The notes below the pieces were generated by a model. It searched no databases and was not told the DNA's origin. It saw only the letters and a list, made by a program, of their open reading frames with translations. A program made the position numbers and the translations under genes. From positions 62,001 to 126,000 of the forward strand of contig JADZBE010000039.1 of NCBI GenBank assembly GCA_020852275.1: 64,000 nucleotides of DNA, given 5' to 3'. The stretch is from Phycisphaerales bacterium (GTDB lineage: Bacteria; Planctomycetota; Phycisphaerae; UBA1845). Below, one piece after another: positions 26,401 to 34,846 of the stretch (position 1 is the stretch's first letter; each line of letters starts with the position of its first letter).

Positions 26401-28503
26401 ATGCCAATTCCGGAACTCAGTCGAGCGAATATTGCAACAGGCCTGAAGCGCCATTACGGCGCAGCGCTGCCGATTCTGGCAATGGCCATGATCTTTGCGC
26501 TGCTCGTGCCGCTGCCGACGTGGCTGATGGACCTGCTCCTGGTGCTGAACCTGGGGCTATCGGCGGTGATCGCCCTGACGGTCATGTACATGAACGGGCC
26601 GCTGGAGTTCAGCTCGTTCCCCACGATTCTTCTGGGCACCACGCTCTTTAGACTGGTGCTCAACGTCAGCACGACGCGCTTGATCCTCACGGACGCGGGG
26701 CGCGTCGGCGCCTCCGCGGCGGGTGAGGTCGTCCGCCAGTTCGGAGAGTTCGTCGCCAGCGGCTCGCTCGTCGTGGCCATCATCATCTTCGCCATCATCG
26801 TCGTCATCCAGTTCGTGGTCATCACCAAAGGCGCCACGCGCATCGCGGAAGTGGCCGCCCGCTTCACCCTGGACGGCATGCCCGGCAAGCAGATGGCCGT
26901 GGACGCCGACCTCAACGCGCACATCATTTCGGAAGATGAAGCGAAGCGGCGGCGGGCGGACATCACGCGGGAAGCGGACTTCTACGGAGCGATGGACGGC
27001 GCCAGCAAGTTCGTGCGCGGCGACGCCGTCGCGGGCATTATCATCACCCTGATCAACATCGTCGGCGGCGTGCTCATCGGCTGGCTCGAGCACGACATGG
27101 AGCTGGCCGACACGTTGCGCACCTACACCGTGCTGACCATCGGCGACGGGCTGGTCTCGCAGATCCCGGCGTTCATCGTGTCCATCGCCGCCGCCATGAT
27201 CGTCACCCGCTCCGCCAGCAAGAAGAATCTCGGCCGCGAAATCCTCGGGCAGATCAGCGATCAGCCCACGGCGCTGGTGATGTCCGGCGGGTTCCTCATG
27301 CTGCTGGCGGTCACGCCGCTGCCGAAGGCGCCGCTGATTCTGCTCGCCCTCTCCTGCGGCGGGCTGGCGATGCTGGTCGCCCGCGCGCGAAAGCAGGCGG
27401 CGCTGGCGGCGGCCGCGCCGACCAAGGCGAAACCGCAGTCGGAGAAGGTGGAAGATCACCTCGCGCCGGATCCGATGGGGCTGGACGTGGGATACGGCTT
27501 GATCCGCCTCATCGACCGCAAGCAGGGCGGCGACCTGCTCGACCGGATCAGCAACCTGCGGCGACAGATGGCGCAGGAACTGGGCATCATCATCCCCCCG
27601 ATCCGCATCCGCGACGACATCAAGCTGCCGCCCAACACGTATCGCGTCACGCTCAAGGGATTGGAACTTGCTACCGGAGAAGTATTGCCGGGGCACCTGC
27701 TGGCGATCAACGCGGGCACGGTGACCGAGCGCATGCGCGGCGTCGAGACGACCGAGCCGGCGTTCGGTCTGCCCGCGGTGTGGGTGGACAACGCCCTGCG
27801 TCACGACGCCGAGCATCGCGGGTACACCGTGGTCGAAGCCTCCAGCGTGCTGATCACGCACGTTTCGGAACTGATCAAATCGCACGCCGACGAAATCCTG
27901 ACGCGGCAGGAGGTCAACCGGCTGCTGGACAAGCTGAAGGAGCGCTCGCCCAAACTCGTCGAAGACGTCGTGCCGGAGGTACTCAAGGCCGGCGAGGTGC
28001 AGCGCGTGCTCCAGTCCCTGCTGCGCGAGCGCGTGCCGATCCGTGATCTGGAGTTGATCCTGGAAGCCATCAGCGACGTCGCAGACCGGACGAAGGACGT
28101 CGAGGTTCTCGGCGAGTACGCGCGGCACGCGCTGGCGCGGACGCTGTGCCATCTTCAGCGGGCGGATGACGGGAAGATTCACTGCATCACGCTGGATCCA
28201 ATGCTGGAGGAATCGCTGGTCCCGTCCTTCTCGCGGAGCGACAAGGGGCTGCCGCCGTCGATTCCGCCGAAGCTTCAGCAGCGCATCGTGGACGCGCTGC
28301 GCTCGCGCGTGGAGGAGGCGATGCCGAGTTGCCGGGGCCGCGCGCCGGTCCTGCTATGCGCGCCGCAGATTCGCGCGGGCGTGCGGCGCTGGATCGAGCA
28401 CGTGCTTCCGGCCGTGGCGGTCCTTTCATACAACGAAATCGTGCAGGGGGTGGCGATTGAATCGCATGGTCTGGTGACGATCGAAGGCGAGGCGGGTGCA
28501 TGA
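26401..28503 (+). CDS. flhA: Flagellar export gate protein FlhA
   Basis: The protein has 700 residues and is the largest gate component. An N-terminal domain of about eight membrane helices (PTWLMDLLLVLNLGLSAVIAL onwards) includes the FHIPEP-type region with GNTYRV-like sequences and the conserved KGATRIAEVAARFTLDGMPG followed by KQMAVDADLNAHI. A cytoplasmic nonameric-ring domain follows, ending ...VLSYNEIVQGVAIESHGLVT. The gene overlaps flhF by 4 bp (ATGA). No ribosome binding site is visible before the ATG, only the AT-rich leader. Confidence 0.98.
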   Translation: MPIPELSRANIATGLKRHYGAALPILAMAMIFALLVPLPTWLMDLLLVLNLGLSAVIALTVMYMNGPLEFSSFPTILLGTTLFRLVLNVSTTRLILTDAGRVGASAAGEVVRQFGEFVASGSLVVAIIIFAIIVVIQFVVITKGATRIAEVAARFTLDGMPGKQMAVDADLNAHIISEDEAKRRRADITREADFYGAMDGASKFVRGDAVAGIIITLINIVGGVLIGWLEHDMELADTLRTYTVLTIGDGLVSQIPAFIVSIAAAMIVTRSASKKNLGREILGQISDQPTALVMSGGFLMLLAVTPLPKAPLILLALSCGGLAMLVARARKQAALAAAAPTKAKPQSEKVEDHLAPDPMGLDVGYGLIRLIDRKQGGDLLDRISNLRRQMAQELGIIIPPIRIRDDIKLPPNTYRVTLKGLELATGEVLPGHLLAINAGTVTERMRGVETTEPAFGLPAVWVDNALRHDAEHRGYTVVEASSVLITHVSELIKSHADEILTRQEVNRLLDKLKERSPKLVEDVVPEVLKAGEVQRVLQSLLRERVPIRDLELILEAISDVADRTKDVEVLGEYARHALARTLCHLQRADDGKIHCITLDPMLEESLVPSFSRSDKGLPPSIPPKLQQRIVDALRSRVEEAMPSCRGRAPVLLCAPQIRAGVRRWIEHVLPAVAVLSYNEIVQGVAIESHGLVTIEGEAGA

Positions 28504-29702
28504 CGTTGAAGACGTTCACGGCGGAGACCATGGCCGAGGCGCTGCGGCGCGTGCGCGATCACTTTGGCGACGGCGGCGTGATCGTGAGCACGCGAACGGT
28601 GAGCCGGACGCGCCTGCCGGGGATTAAGGCTAAGACCTTAGTGGAAATCACGGCTGCGCGAGGCATGGAGGACTTGCCCGCCGAGCTGCAGCGCGGTAGC
28701 CTTCGCATGAGTCGGGAGGAGGGTTCGCGTGTGGATGGAGCCACAACGAACGTGTCCGACGCTGCGTTAATCAGCCCGGCGGTCCAACCCGCGGCCGCAT
28801 ACTCAGACCCGCGCCCCGCGCGGGCCAGGCCGTTGTCGCCCCACGTTTTTCCGGAGTTTTCGCCCGATCCTGAGCCGAAATCCCTGTATGCCAGCGAGCT
28901 GGCACTCGCAAAGCAGCGCGTCGCATCCGATTTGGCGAAAGATCTCGTGGACCGCGTTCGCCGATCTCTGGGGACCGACGGGTGCCAGGATCCTGTCGCC
29001 GTGCGGGCCATGCTGCGCGAGTTCGTGGCGTCGATGTTGCCGACGTGCGGCGAGTTGCAGCCTGGATCCGCGGGCCGGGCGAAGCGCGTCGCGCTCGTGG
29101 GACCGACGGGCGTGGGCAAGACCACGACGATCGCCAAGCTGGCCGCGGACCTCGTGATCCGGCGCAGGCTGTCGGTCGGACTGATTACGCTCGACACGGT
29201 TCGGGTCGGCGCCGTCGAGCAACTGCGAACCTATGCCGACGTGCTGGGTGTTCCGCTGGAAGTGGCCGCCGAGCCGGCGGACCTTGCGCTGTCCGCGCGA
29301 CGGCTGGGCGACCGCTCGATCCTTCTGATCGACACGCCCGGGTGTGCGGCGCGCGACGCGGCGGGGCTGACGAGTCTGCGGGAGTGCCTTGCGCGTGTCA
29401 CTCCAGACGAAGTGCACCTGGTTCTGGCGGGCTGCTGCGACGAACCGGTGCTGCACGAAACGCTCGATCGTTATCGCGATCTGGGCGTAAACCGCGTGAT
29501 ATTTACGAAGCTCGACGAGGCCATCGGGTTCGGCGTGATGCTCAACTGTCTTCGCGCCGCCGGGGCCGCACTCTCCTACGTGACCGCAGGGCCGAACGTC
29601 CCTGATGACATACAACCCGGTGCGGCGCGGGCGCTCGCCAACCTGATCGTCGGCGAGCCTGTCGCGTCGGAAGCGGGACCGCGTGCGTTCGTTCGCCGGT
29701 GA
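28500..29702 (+). CDS. flhF: Flagellar SRP-type GTPase FlhF
   Basis: The protein has 400 residues. The N-terminal domain starts MTLKTFTAETMAEALRRVRD, typical of FlhF. A variable linker (65-130) leads into the NG GTPase domain, with G1 GPTGVGKTTT at 201-210, DTVRVGAVEQLRTYA, G3 LIDTPG near 276-281 and G4 TKLD at 336-339. FlhF directs flagellar placement and number at the cell pole. It overlaps flhA and flhG by 4 bp if the GTG of the latter is used. Confidence 0.95.
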   Translation: MTLKTFTAETMAEALRRVRDHFGDGGVIVSTRTVSRTRLPGIKAKTLVEITAARGMEDLPAELQRGSLRMSREEGSRVDGATTNVSDAALISPAVQPAAAYSDPRPARARPLSPHVFPEFSPDPEPKSLYASELALAKQRVASDLAKDLVDRVRRSLGTDGCQDPVAVRAMLREFVASMLPTCGELQPGSAGRAKRVALVGPTGVGKTTTIAKLAADLVIRRRLSVGLITLDTVRVGAVEQLRTYADVLGVPLEVAAEPADLALSARRLGDRSILLIDTPGCAARDAAGLTSLRECLARVTPDEVHLVLAGCCDEPVLHETLDRYRDLGVNRVIFTKLDEAIGFGVMLNCLRAAGAALSYVTAGPNVPDDIQPGAARALANLIVGEPVASEAGPRAFVRR

Positions 29703-29842
29703 AAGTTCATCGATGCGAGGCGCGCGACGTCGTCCGAAGCGTGCGATGGCGCGAGGACGCGAGAGTGCGAGGGCGTACGCGGTTGAGCGGTGGTTCGATC
29801 GGGCGAACGGGCGCCGGCTCGGCGCGCGGTCCGTGCAGCGTG

Positions 29843-30694
29843 ATGGGCGCTTTGAAGCTCAGTTCTCGATCGCGCATGACATCCCCTGTGGGGAGACCCC
29901 GCGCGCAGACATTGGCCATTGCCAGCGGCAAGGGCGGCGTGGGCAAGACGAACGTCGCGGTGAACTTGTCCGTCGCGCTGGCGGCGCGCGGGTTCCGCGT
30001 CGTGCTGGTGGACGCGGACCTGGGTTTGGCGAACGCGGACCTGCTGCTGAACGTCTCGGCGCGGCTGAACCTCTCGCACGTGCTCAGCGGGGCGTGCGCA
30101 CTGGAGGACGTGATGCTGGGCGTGCCCGGCGGTTTTCGCCTGATTCCCGGTGCTTCCGGCCTGGACCGTGCCGCGGAACTGTCACCGGCGGAACGGGCCG
30201 TGCTGGTGGATCAACTGGAGACGCTCGAACAGCTTGCGGACGTGGTGGTGATCGACTGCGGCGCCGGTCTTTCGCACAACGTGTTGGGCTTCGCGCAGTG
30301 TGCCGACCAGATTGTGGTGGTGACGACGCCGGAGCCGACGGCGATGACGGACGCGTATGTCACAGTGAAGGCACTGCACCGGCGCGGCGCCTCCGCGCGA
30401 TGCTGGCTGCTGCCGAACAAAGTTGCCGGTCGAGACGAGGCGCAGCGCACGTTTGAGCGCATCGAATCGGCGGCGAAAAAATTCTTGAACTTTTCTATTG
30501 AATTCGCCGGCTACTGCCTGCAAGATGCCCGTGTGGAGGACGCCGTCAGACGACGGATGCCCTTCATGACGCTGTATCCGCGGTGTCCGGCGAGCGCGTG
30601 CATCGAGGCCGTGGCGGGGAATTTGTTCCGCAGGCCGTGCGTGCAGCACCGGGACGCGGGGTTCTTTCGCAAGGTCGTGGGGCTGTTTCTGTAG
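29843..30694 (+). CDS. flhG: MinD-like ATPase FlhG
   Basis: The protein has about 283 residues from ATG 29843. It has a deviant Walker A SGKGGVGKT (28-36), the second ParA/MinD motif VVLVDADLGLANADLLLNV, and VVIDCGAGLSHNVLGF. FlhG limits flagellar number together with FlhF. The frame extends back to a GTG at 29699 that overlaps the flhF stop, but residues encoded there are Arg/Gly-rich and unlike the family. ATG 29876 is another option. The start is therefore uncertain, the identity is not. Confidence 0.92.
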   Translation: MGALKLSSRSRMTSPVGRPRAQTLAIASGKGGVGKTNVAVNLSVALAARGFRVVLVDADLGLANADLLLNVSARLNLSHVLSGACALEDVMLGVPGGFRLIPGASGLDRAAELSPAERAVLVDQLETLEQLADVVVIDCGAGLSHNVLGFAQCADQIVVVTTPEPTAMTDAYVTVKALHRRGASARCWLLPNKVAGRDEAQRTFERIESAAKKFLNFSIEFAGYCLQDARVEDAVRRRMPFMTLYPRCPASACIEAVAGNLFRRPCVQHRDAGFFRKVVGLFL

Positions 30695-30911
30695 GCGCGG
30701 TCAAACAGCCCGCGGCGGCGGAGGAATCGGGAGCGACAGAGGATGCCGTTGCTTCGAGGATGCAGGGATGCTGAGCGGGCGCCGCGCGGGCGGCGCAGGA
30801 TCGGCGCATCGCCGGTCGCAGGACGCGGGGACGAATGCGTTCCGAGCGTCGTTGTCCCTTTCCATCCTCTGACATCCAACGCGCACGCCTCGGTCGCACG
30901 GGGGTGACAGG

Positions 30912-31196
30912 ATGGTGTCACGTTTCTTAAGCGCGGGGCTGGGATGCCTGGCGTTCGCCGTGGCGGCGTTCGCCGGTCTGGCGGTTCGCAATCCGATCGA
31001 GGTCACGCTGACGCGCGCGCTGCTGGGGCTGGTGGTGTTCTACGCCATCGGCCGGCTTCTGGGCGGCGCGGTGGAACTGGTGATCGCCGAGCATGTGGAG
31101 ACCCGCCGCAAGCTCGCCGCCGCCGCGACCCATCCGCCGCCTCAAGCTTCGGAGATCCCGTCCGCTGAGAAAGTCAGGGCGCCGCGCAAGGTATGA
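30912..31196 (+). CDS. Small membrane protein between flhG and the flagellar sigma gene
   Basis: The protein has 94 residues with two likely membrane helices (LSAGLGCLAFAVAAFAGLAV and LTRALLGLVVFYAIGRLLGG) and a basic, Pro-containing cytoplasmic tail. I do not recognise the family. Its location between flhG and the sigma factor, in the same direction, suggests a flagellar or placement role. The start codon ATG 30912 has only a weak GACAGG upstream. The preceding 217 bp hold no gene I can support. Confidence 0.65.
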   Translation: MVSRFLSAGLGCLAFAVAAFAGLAVRNPIEVTLTRALLGLVVFYAIGRLLGGAVELVIAEHVETRRKLAAAATHPPPQASEIPSAEKVRAPRKV

Positions 31197-31368
31197 CCTC
31201 GTCGCAGCGTGCCGGGTCCGATTCGGCCGCTTGCCAGAGGCTGGATCCAAAGCCCGATGCGCGTCGCGGCCGAAAGCCGAATCGCGCTCGACCGGTTCCG
31301 GCGCGAGGGGTCGCTTGACAGGCGCCGATCAGCGCGGTTGTGGCAGGACCACTCAAGGAGGAGACGAC

Positions 31369-32154
31369 ATGCCGGTCGTTGAAGTGGAAGACGACGTCCG
31401 AGGATTGTGGAACGAACTGAAACGCACGGGCCGCCGCGAGGTGCGCAATCGCCTCGTCGAAAAGTTCCTGCACGTCGTGCGGATCAACGCCGAACGCATC
31501 TGGGCGCGCATGCCCAACGAGGTGGATCTCGACGACCTCATCTCCGCCGGCACGTTCGGGCTGATGGGCGCGATCGACGCCTACGATCCGCGCCGCGGCA
31601 TCAAGTTCGAGACCTACTGCGCCCCGCGCATCCGCGGCGCCATTCTCGACGAGCTGCGCAGCATGGACTGGGTCCCGCGCCTGGCGCGCAGCCGCGCGCA
31701 CCGCGTGGACGCGGCCTCGCGGCAGCTGGAGTCAGAGCTGGGGCGGATGCCCTCGCACGGGGAACTGGCGCGGCGGCTGAACCTGACGGACGAGGAGTTC
31801 CGCCGCGTGCTGCGCGACGCGACGACCATCGCGGTCAACTCGCTCTCGCGCAGCACGGTCGAGTCCAACTCCGCGCGCGAGCTGGACGGGCTGGACATCC
31901 TCCCCGACCGCAACGGCGTGGATCCCGTGCACGAGATGCTCAAGGACGACATCAAGCAGGTGGTGACGCGCGGACTCAACCGCGCGGAGCGCCTCGTCAT
32001 CCTCCTCTACTACTACGAGGATCTGACGATGAAGGAGATCGGCTCAGCGCTGGACCTCTCCGAAAGCCGCGTCTCGCAGATGCACACCTCCGTCATGGAC
32101 CGGCTCAAGGACCACCTGTGCCAGCGGCGGCGGGAGCTGGTTTTGGGGCGGTAA
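31369..32154 (+). CDS. fliA: RNA polymerase sigma factor FliA/WhiG (sigma-28 type)
   Basis: The protein has 261 residues. Region 2 includes LDDLISAGTFGLMGAIDAYD and FETYCAPRIRGAILDELRSM, then DWVPR, a sequence characteristic of FliA/WhiG factors. Region 4 ends in YYYEDLTMKEIGSALDLSES and RVSQMHTSVMDRLK. It should drive late flagellar genes, including filament and motor genes, which are elsewhere in the genome. The start ATG 31369 has a strong AAGGAGGA. The gene ends two bases before the stop of a convergent mazF relic. Confidence 0.97.
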   Translation: MPVVEVEDDVRGLWNELKRTGRREVRNRLVEKFLHVVRINAERIWARMPNEVDLDDLISAGTFGLMGAIDAYDPRRGIKFETYCAPRIRGAILDELRSMDWVPRLARSRAHRVDAASRQLESELGRMPSHGELARRLNLTDEEFRRVLRDATTIAVNSLSRSTVESNSARELDGLDILPDRNGVDPVHEMLKDDIKQVVTRGLNRAERLVILLYYYEDLTMKEIGSALDLSESRVSQMHTSVMDRLKDHLCQRRRELVLGR

Positions 32155-32155
32155 G

Positions 32156-32468
32156 TCAGTCCAGTTCGAGTGCGAAGCGCACCGCCCGGGCAAGTTCCGC
32201 AAGCTTCTTCTGCCGCAGGGCGCCAAGTTGGTGCATCAATCGCACTTTCGGGAGAGTCAACAGATTGTCTGCGTTGGCCACGCTTGGCACGTAGTCCCTC
32301 CAGGCGTCGCAGGCTCACCTCGGATTGGAGCCCCCTCCAGCGGCGGGTGACAAGACATACGACGACCGAATCGATGGTCTCCAACACGGAATTGCGCGTC
32401 AGCACGGCCACGGGACGTCAACCAGCCGGCGGTGGAATGTCTGCCCACCAAACCTCACCGCGCCGCAT
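32156..32468 (-). pseudogene. MazF/PemK-type toxin gene broken by a stop and a frameshift
   Basis: Read on the minus strand from ATG 32468, the sequence gives MRRGEVWWADIPPPAG, then a TGA at 32420-32418 where an Arg codon (CGA) is expected. It continues RPVAVLTRNSVLETIDSVVV in the same frame. After EVSL, near 32309-32313, the frame must shift by one base. It then gives DAWRDYVPSVANADNLLTLP and a helical end LAELARAVRFALELD and stop. All MazF elements are present (RGEVWWAD, PVAVLTRN, SVANADNLLT), so the gene was intact recently. About 103 residues would result if repaired. Two independent lesions make a single sequencing error unlikely. Confidence 0.85.
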
Positions 32469-32493
32469 CGGATTCGGGCCTTTCAGTGTCAGT

Positions 32494-32703
32494 TCACTCC
32501 TCGGTGCCACCGAGTTCCGGGACCAGCGCCAGTTGCGTTCGCCCCACGTCCTCGGCGCTGAGGTCGTCTTCCAGCGCTGAACCCAGGTACCACCGAAGAG
32601 CTTCCTCGAGGAGGGCTTCAGGCGGGCGCTGCTGCCGAAGAGAAAGCGCCATGAGCTGGCGAAGAACCGGGTTGGAGAGGTGCAGGGTCATCCCTGAAAT
32701 CAT
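32494..32703 (-). CDS. Small antitoxin-like protein upstream of the mazF relic
   Basis: The protein has 69 residues with an intact frame, starting at ATG 32703 after GGGGGA. It reads MISGMTLHLSNPVLRQLMAL followed by a helix with PPEALLEEALRWYL and an acidic tail (LEDDLSAEDVG). The ribbon-helix-helix-like N-terminus and acidic C-terminus fit an antitoxin. Its stop lies 25 bp before the start of the broken MazF gene, the usual antitoxin-toxin order. It does not look like classic MazE. With no working toxin it may be a survivor without function or an anti-addiction partner for a related toxin elsewhere. Confidence 0.65.
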   Translation of the reverse strand: MISGMTLHLSNPVLRQLMALSLRQQRPPEALLEEALRWYLGSALEDDLSAEDVGRTQLALVPELGGTEE

Positions 32704-32984
32704 CGTGCGTCCCCCGCTCTGACTCAACCCAGCCAAACACAACCTGACCAAGCCCACCCGCCTGGAAGCTCACCCAGGAGCGGGTCTGGGTCACGCCTGC
32801 CCTTGCGGCCTACCGGATTGGGACCCTTGCCCTGCAAGCCATGGCACGCAACGTGTTCCCCGATTTTCCACCGGTTGGTCCGGTCGGGTGACCTCAGGAC
32901 GCGCCGCGCGCCTGTCAGATCACTCCGGGTTCTTCGCGCCGCGCGGCAGGCAGGCGGTGCGTTTGGGCGCGCCGGAGATCAGTT
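32704..32984. other. Gap between antitoxin and aminotransferase promoter
   Basis: No gene is supported. The aminotransferase frame is open through this stretch, but the upstream part has no ribosome binding site and no resemblance to the enzyme. Nothing else is recognised apart from the promoter that follows. Confidence 0.5.
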
Positions 32985-33012
32985 TTGCCGCGCCGGTCGC
33001 CACTCGTATAAT
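32985..33012 (+). promoter_or_regulatory. Sigma-70-type promoter of the aminotransferase gene
   Basis: TTGCCG at 32985-32990, a 16-bp spacer and a perfect TATAAT at 33007-33012. The same TTGC-type -35 plus TATAAT design is seen upstream of rpmA. Transcription would begin near 33019, about 50 nt before the ATG. Confidence 0.7.
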
Positions 33013-33069
33013 CTCGGCCTCGAAATCACCGTTTTCCGCGACGCTTTTTGCAGGAAAGGCTCGATACCC

Positions 33070-34212
33070 ATGAAGAAGATCCGGCTGTTCACGCCCGGCC
33101 CCGTCATGATTCCCGAAGAAACCATGCTGGAGATGGCCCGCCCCATCGACCACCATCGCACGGCCGCCTTCCGCGAGGGGTTCAAGGAGCTGGGCACGCT
33201 GCTGCAGTACGTCTTTCAGACCAGCGGAACGTGCGTCACCATCACGGGGAGCGGGACGGCCGCGGCGGAGGCGGCGATCGTCGGCTGCTGCCCGCCGGGG
33301 CATAAAGCGCTGGTCGGGCTTAACGGCAAGTTCGCCGAACGCTGGGCCAAAGTCTGCGCCAACTTCGGCATTCCGCACACCACGATGAACGTCGAATGGG
33401 GCACGGGCGTGAAGGCGGCCGACGTCGAAGCGCAGTTCAAGGCCGATCCGAAACTTGACACGGTCATCATCGTACACAGCGAGACCTCGACGACGGCGCT
33501 CTCCGACGTGGCGGCGATCGCCAAGGTCACGCGGGCGCACAACGCGCTGCTTATCGTGGACGGCATCACCGCGGTCGGCGCGATCCCGGTGAAGATGGAT
33601 GAGTGGGGCGTGGACGTGTACATCACCGGCTCGCAGAAGGCGCTGATGCTGCCGCCGGGTCTGGGGTTCCTCGCGGTGAACGATCGCGCCTGGCAGCGCA
33701 TCGACTCCGGCAAGACGCCGACGCTGTACAACGATCTGAAGGCGTATCGCAAGTCGCTGGAGAAAAACGACGTGCCGTACACGCCTGCCAACATGCTCGT
33801 GCTCGGCGCGCTGCATAACCTGCGCAAGATCAAGGAACGCGGGCTGGAGAACATCTGGAAAGAGACCGCGCTCTTCGCCAAGGCCACCCGCGCCGCCGTC
33901 GCGGCACTGGGCCTGAAGACCTACGCGAAAGACCCGACGGACTCCGTGACCGGCATCTGGGTCCCGCAAGGCGTGGACGAAGCCAAGCTGCGCAAGACGC
34001 TCCGCGGCGACTTTGGCCAGCAGTGGGCGGGAGGCCAGGGCGACCTCGAAGGCAAGATCGTCCGCATCACACACATGGGCTACATGGACATGTTCGACAC
34101 CCTGGGCGGCATCTCGGCGCTGGAACTGGCGCTGAAGAAGAATGGTTACGCAACGCCGCTCGGCGCGGGCGTGGCGGCGGCGCAGAAGGTGTTCGCGGAG
34201 GCGATGGGGTAG
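33070..34212 (+). CDS. Class V aminotransferase (alanine/serine-glyoxylate type)
   Basis: The enzyme has 380 residues and is pyridoxal-phosphate dependent, fold type I. It starts MKKIRLFTPGPVMIPEETML, the family entry (TPGP). The small-domain segments TGSGTAAAEAAIVG and LIVDGITAVGAIPV carry the phosphate- and ring-contacting residues (Asp164). The Schiff-base Lys190 is in ITGSQKALMLPPGL. Relatives act as alanine-, serine- or phosphoserine-glyoxylate/2-oxoglutarate aminotransferases; the substrate cannot be decided from the sequence. The last 60 bp of the gene recur as decayed copies at 34693-34745 and 35914-35975. Confidence 0.92.
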   Translation: MKKIRLFTPGPVMIPEETMLEMARPIDHHRTAAFREGFKELGTLLQYVFQTSGTCVTITGSGTAAAEAAIVGCCPPGHKALVGLNGKFAERWAKVCANFGIPHTTMNVEWGTGVKAADVEAQFKADPKLDTVIIVHSETSTTALSDVAAIAKVTRAHNALLIVDGITAVGAIPVKMDEWGVDVYITGSQKALMLPPGLGFLAVNDRAWQRIDSGKTPTLYNDLKAYRKSLEKNDVPYTPANMLVLGALHNLRKIKERGLENIWKETALFAKATRAAVAALGLKTYAKDPTDSVTGIWVPQGVDEAKLRKTLRGDFGQQWAGGQGDLEGKIVRITHMGYMDMFDTLGGISALELALKKNGYATPLGAGVAAAQKVFAEAMG

Positions 34213-34404
34213 GTCGGCACGGCGTGCCGACAGTCGGGCATGCGGTCTCTCCGAGGCGACATGGGGTAGTTCGTCGCTCCGCGACGATCGGAGCCGCGCA
34301 CGTAAGGAAGCGTTTCTACTTGATGCAAGGCCGATGGTCTATGAATGCCCCGTAAGCCGGGCACCTGGAGCCGGCGGTGCCCGAGTATCGGCATCCTATC
34401 AGGA
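34213..34404. repeat. Hairpin and R element after the aminotransferase gene
   Basis: Directly after the stop is a perfect 8-bp stem with a 3-base loop (GTCGGCACGGCGTGCCGAC, 34213-34231), which could terminate or stabilise the transcript but has no T tract. A second hairpin CGTCGCTCCGCGACG at about 34272-34286 is followed by an R element (GGAGCCGCGCACGTAAGGAA, 34290-34309). The same hairpin plus R element follows the third tail copy at about 35979-36020. Confidence 0.65.
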
Positions 34405-34433
34405 TTCAGTTTTGCACCTGGAACGGGTATAAT
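34405..34433 (+). promoter_or_regulatory. Promoter giving a leaderless transcript
   Basis: A perfect TATAAT at 34428-34433 has TTCAGT at 34405-34410, with a 17-bp spacer. The next gene's ATG begins only 8 bases after the -10 box, at the expected transcription start. Translation of this gene would be leaderless. There is no Shine-Dalgarno sequence in between. Confidence 0.6.
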
Positions 34434-34440
34434 CGTCATC

Positions 34441-34680
34441 ATGCATCCTGAAACACTCGCACATGAACTTGAGCGTGAGCCGTTCATCCCGCTGCGGCTC
34501 TACCTTTCCGACGGGCGCACGGTTGATGTCCAAAATCCGGGTCTTTGCTACATCGCCCGACTGGCTCTTTACCTGTTTAAGCCGGGCCGCCAGCATCGCA
34601 CCCTCGCCGAGGATGTTGACGTGGTTTCTTTGCGACACATCGTTTCCGTCGAAACTCGGGAGGGGCTTTCCAAGCCCTGA
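34441..34680 (+). CDS. Small conserved-looking protein, planctomycete type
   Basis: The protein has 79 residues from ATG 34441. It reads PFIPLRLYLSDGRTVDVQNP, then a hydrophobic strand region (CYIARLALYLF) and VDVVSLRHIVSVE. I associate the pattern F-x-P-F/L-R-L-x-L-S-D-G-R with small uncharacterised proteins frequent in planctomycete genomes; no function is known to me. The promoter geometry supports this start. The gene lies between two copies of the aminotransferase tail, so it looks like inserted cargo. Confidence 0.7.
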   Translation: MHPETLAHELEREPFIPLRLYLSDGRTVDVQNPGLCYIARLALYLFKPGRQHRTLAEDVDVVSLRHIVSVETREGLSKP

Positions 34681-34692
34681 CGATCCAGCCGG

Positions 34693-34745
34693 AAAACGGC
34701 ACGAGCGCGGCCGCGGCGCAGAAGGTGGTTGCGGAAGGGATGTAG
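34693..34745 (+). repeat. Decayed copy of the aminotransferase 3' end (copy 2)
   Basis: The stretch GCGGCGCAGAAGGTGGTTGC followed by GGAAGGGATGTAG closely matches the end of the aminotransferase gene (GCGGCGCAGAAGGTGTTCGC followed by GGAGGCGATGGGGTAG, 34177-34212). The match includes the stop codon. Immediately afterwards comes CACAGCCGCGACCCTAAGGA, an R element, as after the original gene. It is not part of a functional gene here. Confidence 0.7.
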
Positions 34746-34846
34746 AACACAGCCGCGACCCTAAGGACGCCGAGCTGGTTAGCGGACGCGCCGGGGAGAA
34801 CTTCGATTTCCTTCGCGGCGGTCTTGCCAAAGCGGAAGTTCGAGCA

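Noticed and set aside
29699-29842. GTG start of flhG overlapping the flhF stop
   Set aside because: The extra 48 residues are Arg/Gly-rich and unlike FlhG, and no ribosome binding site precedes the GTG. It is not excluded.
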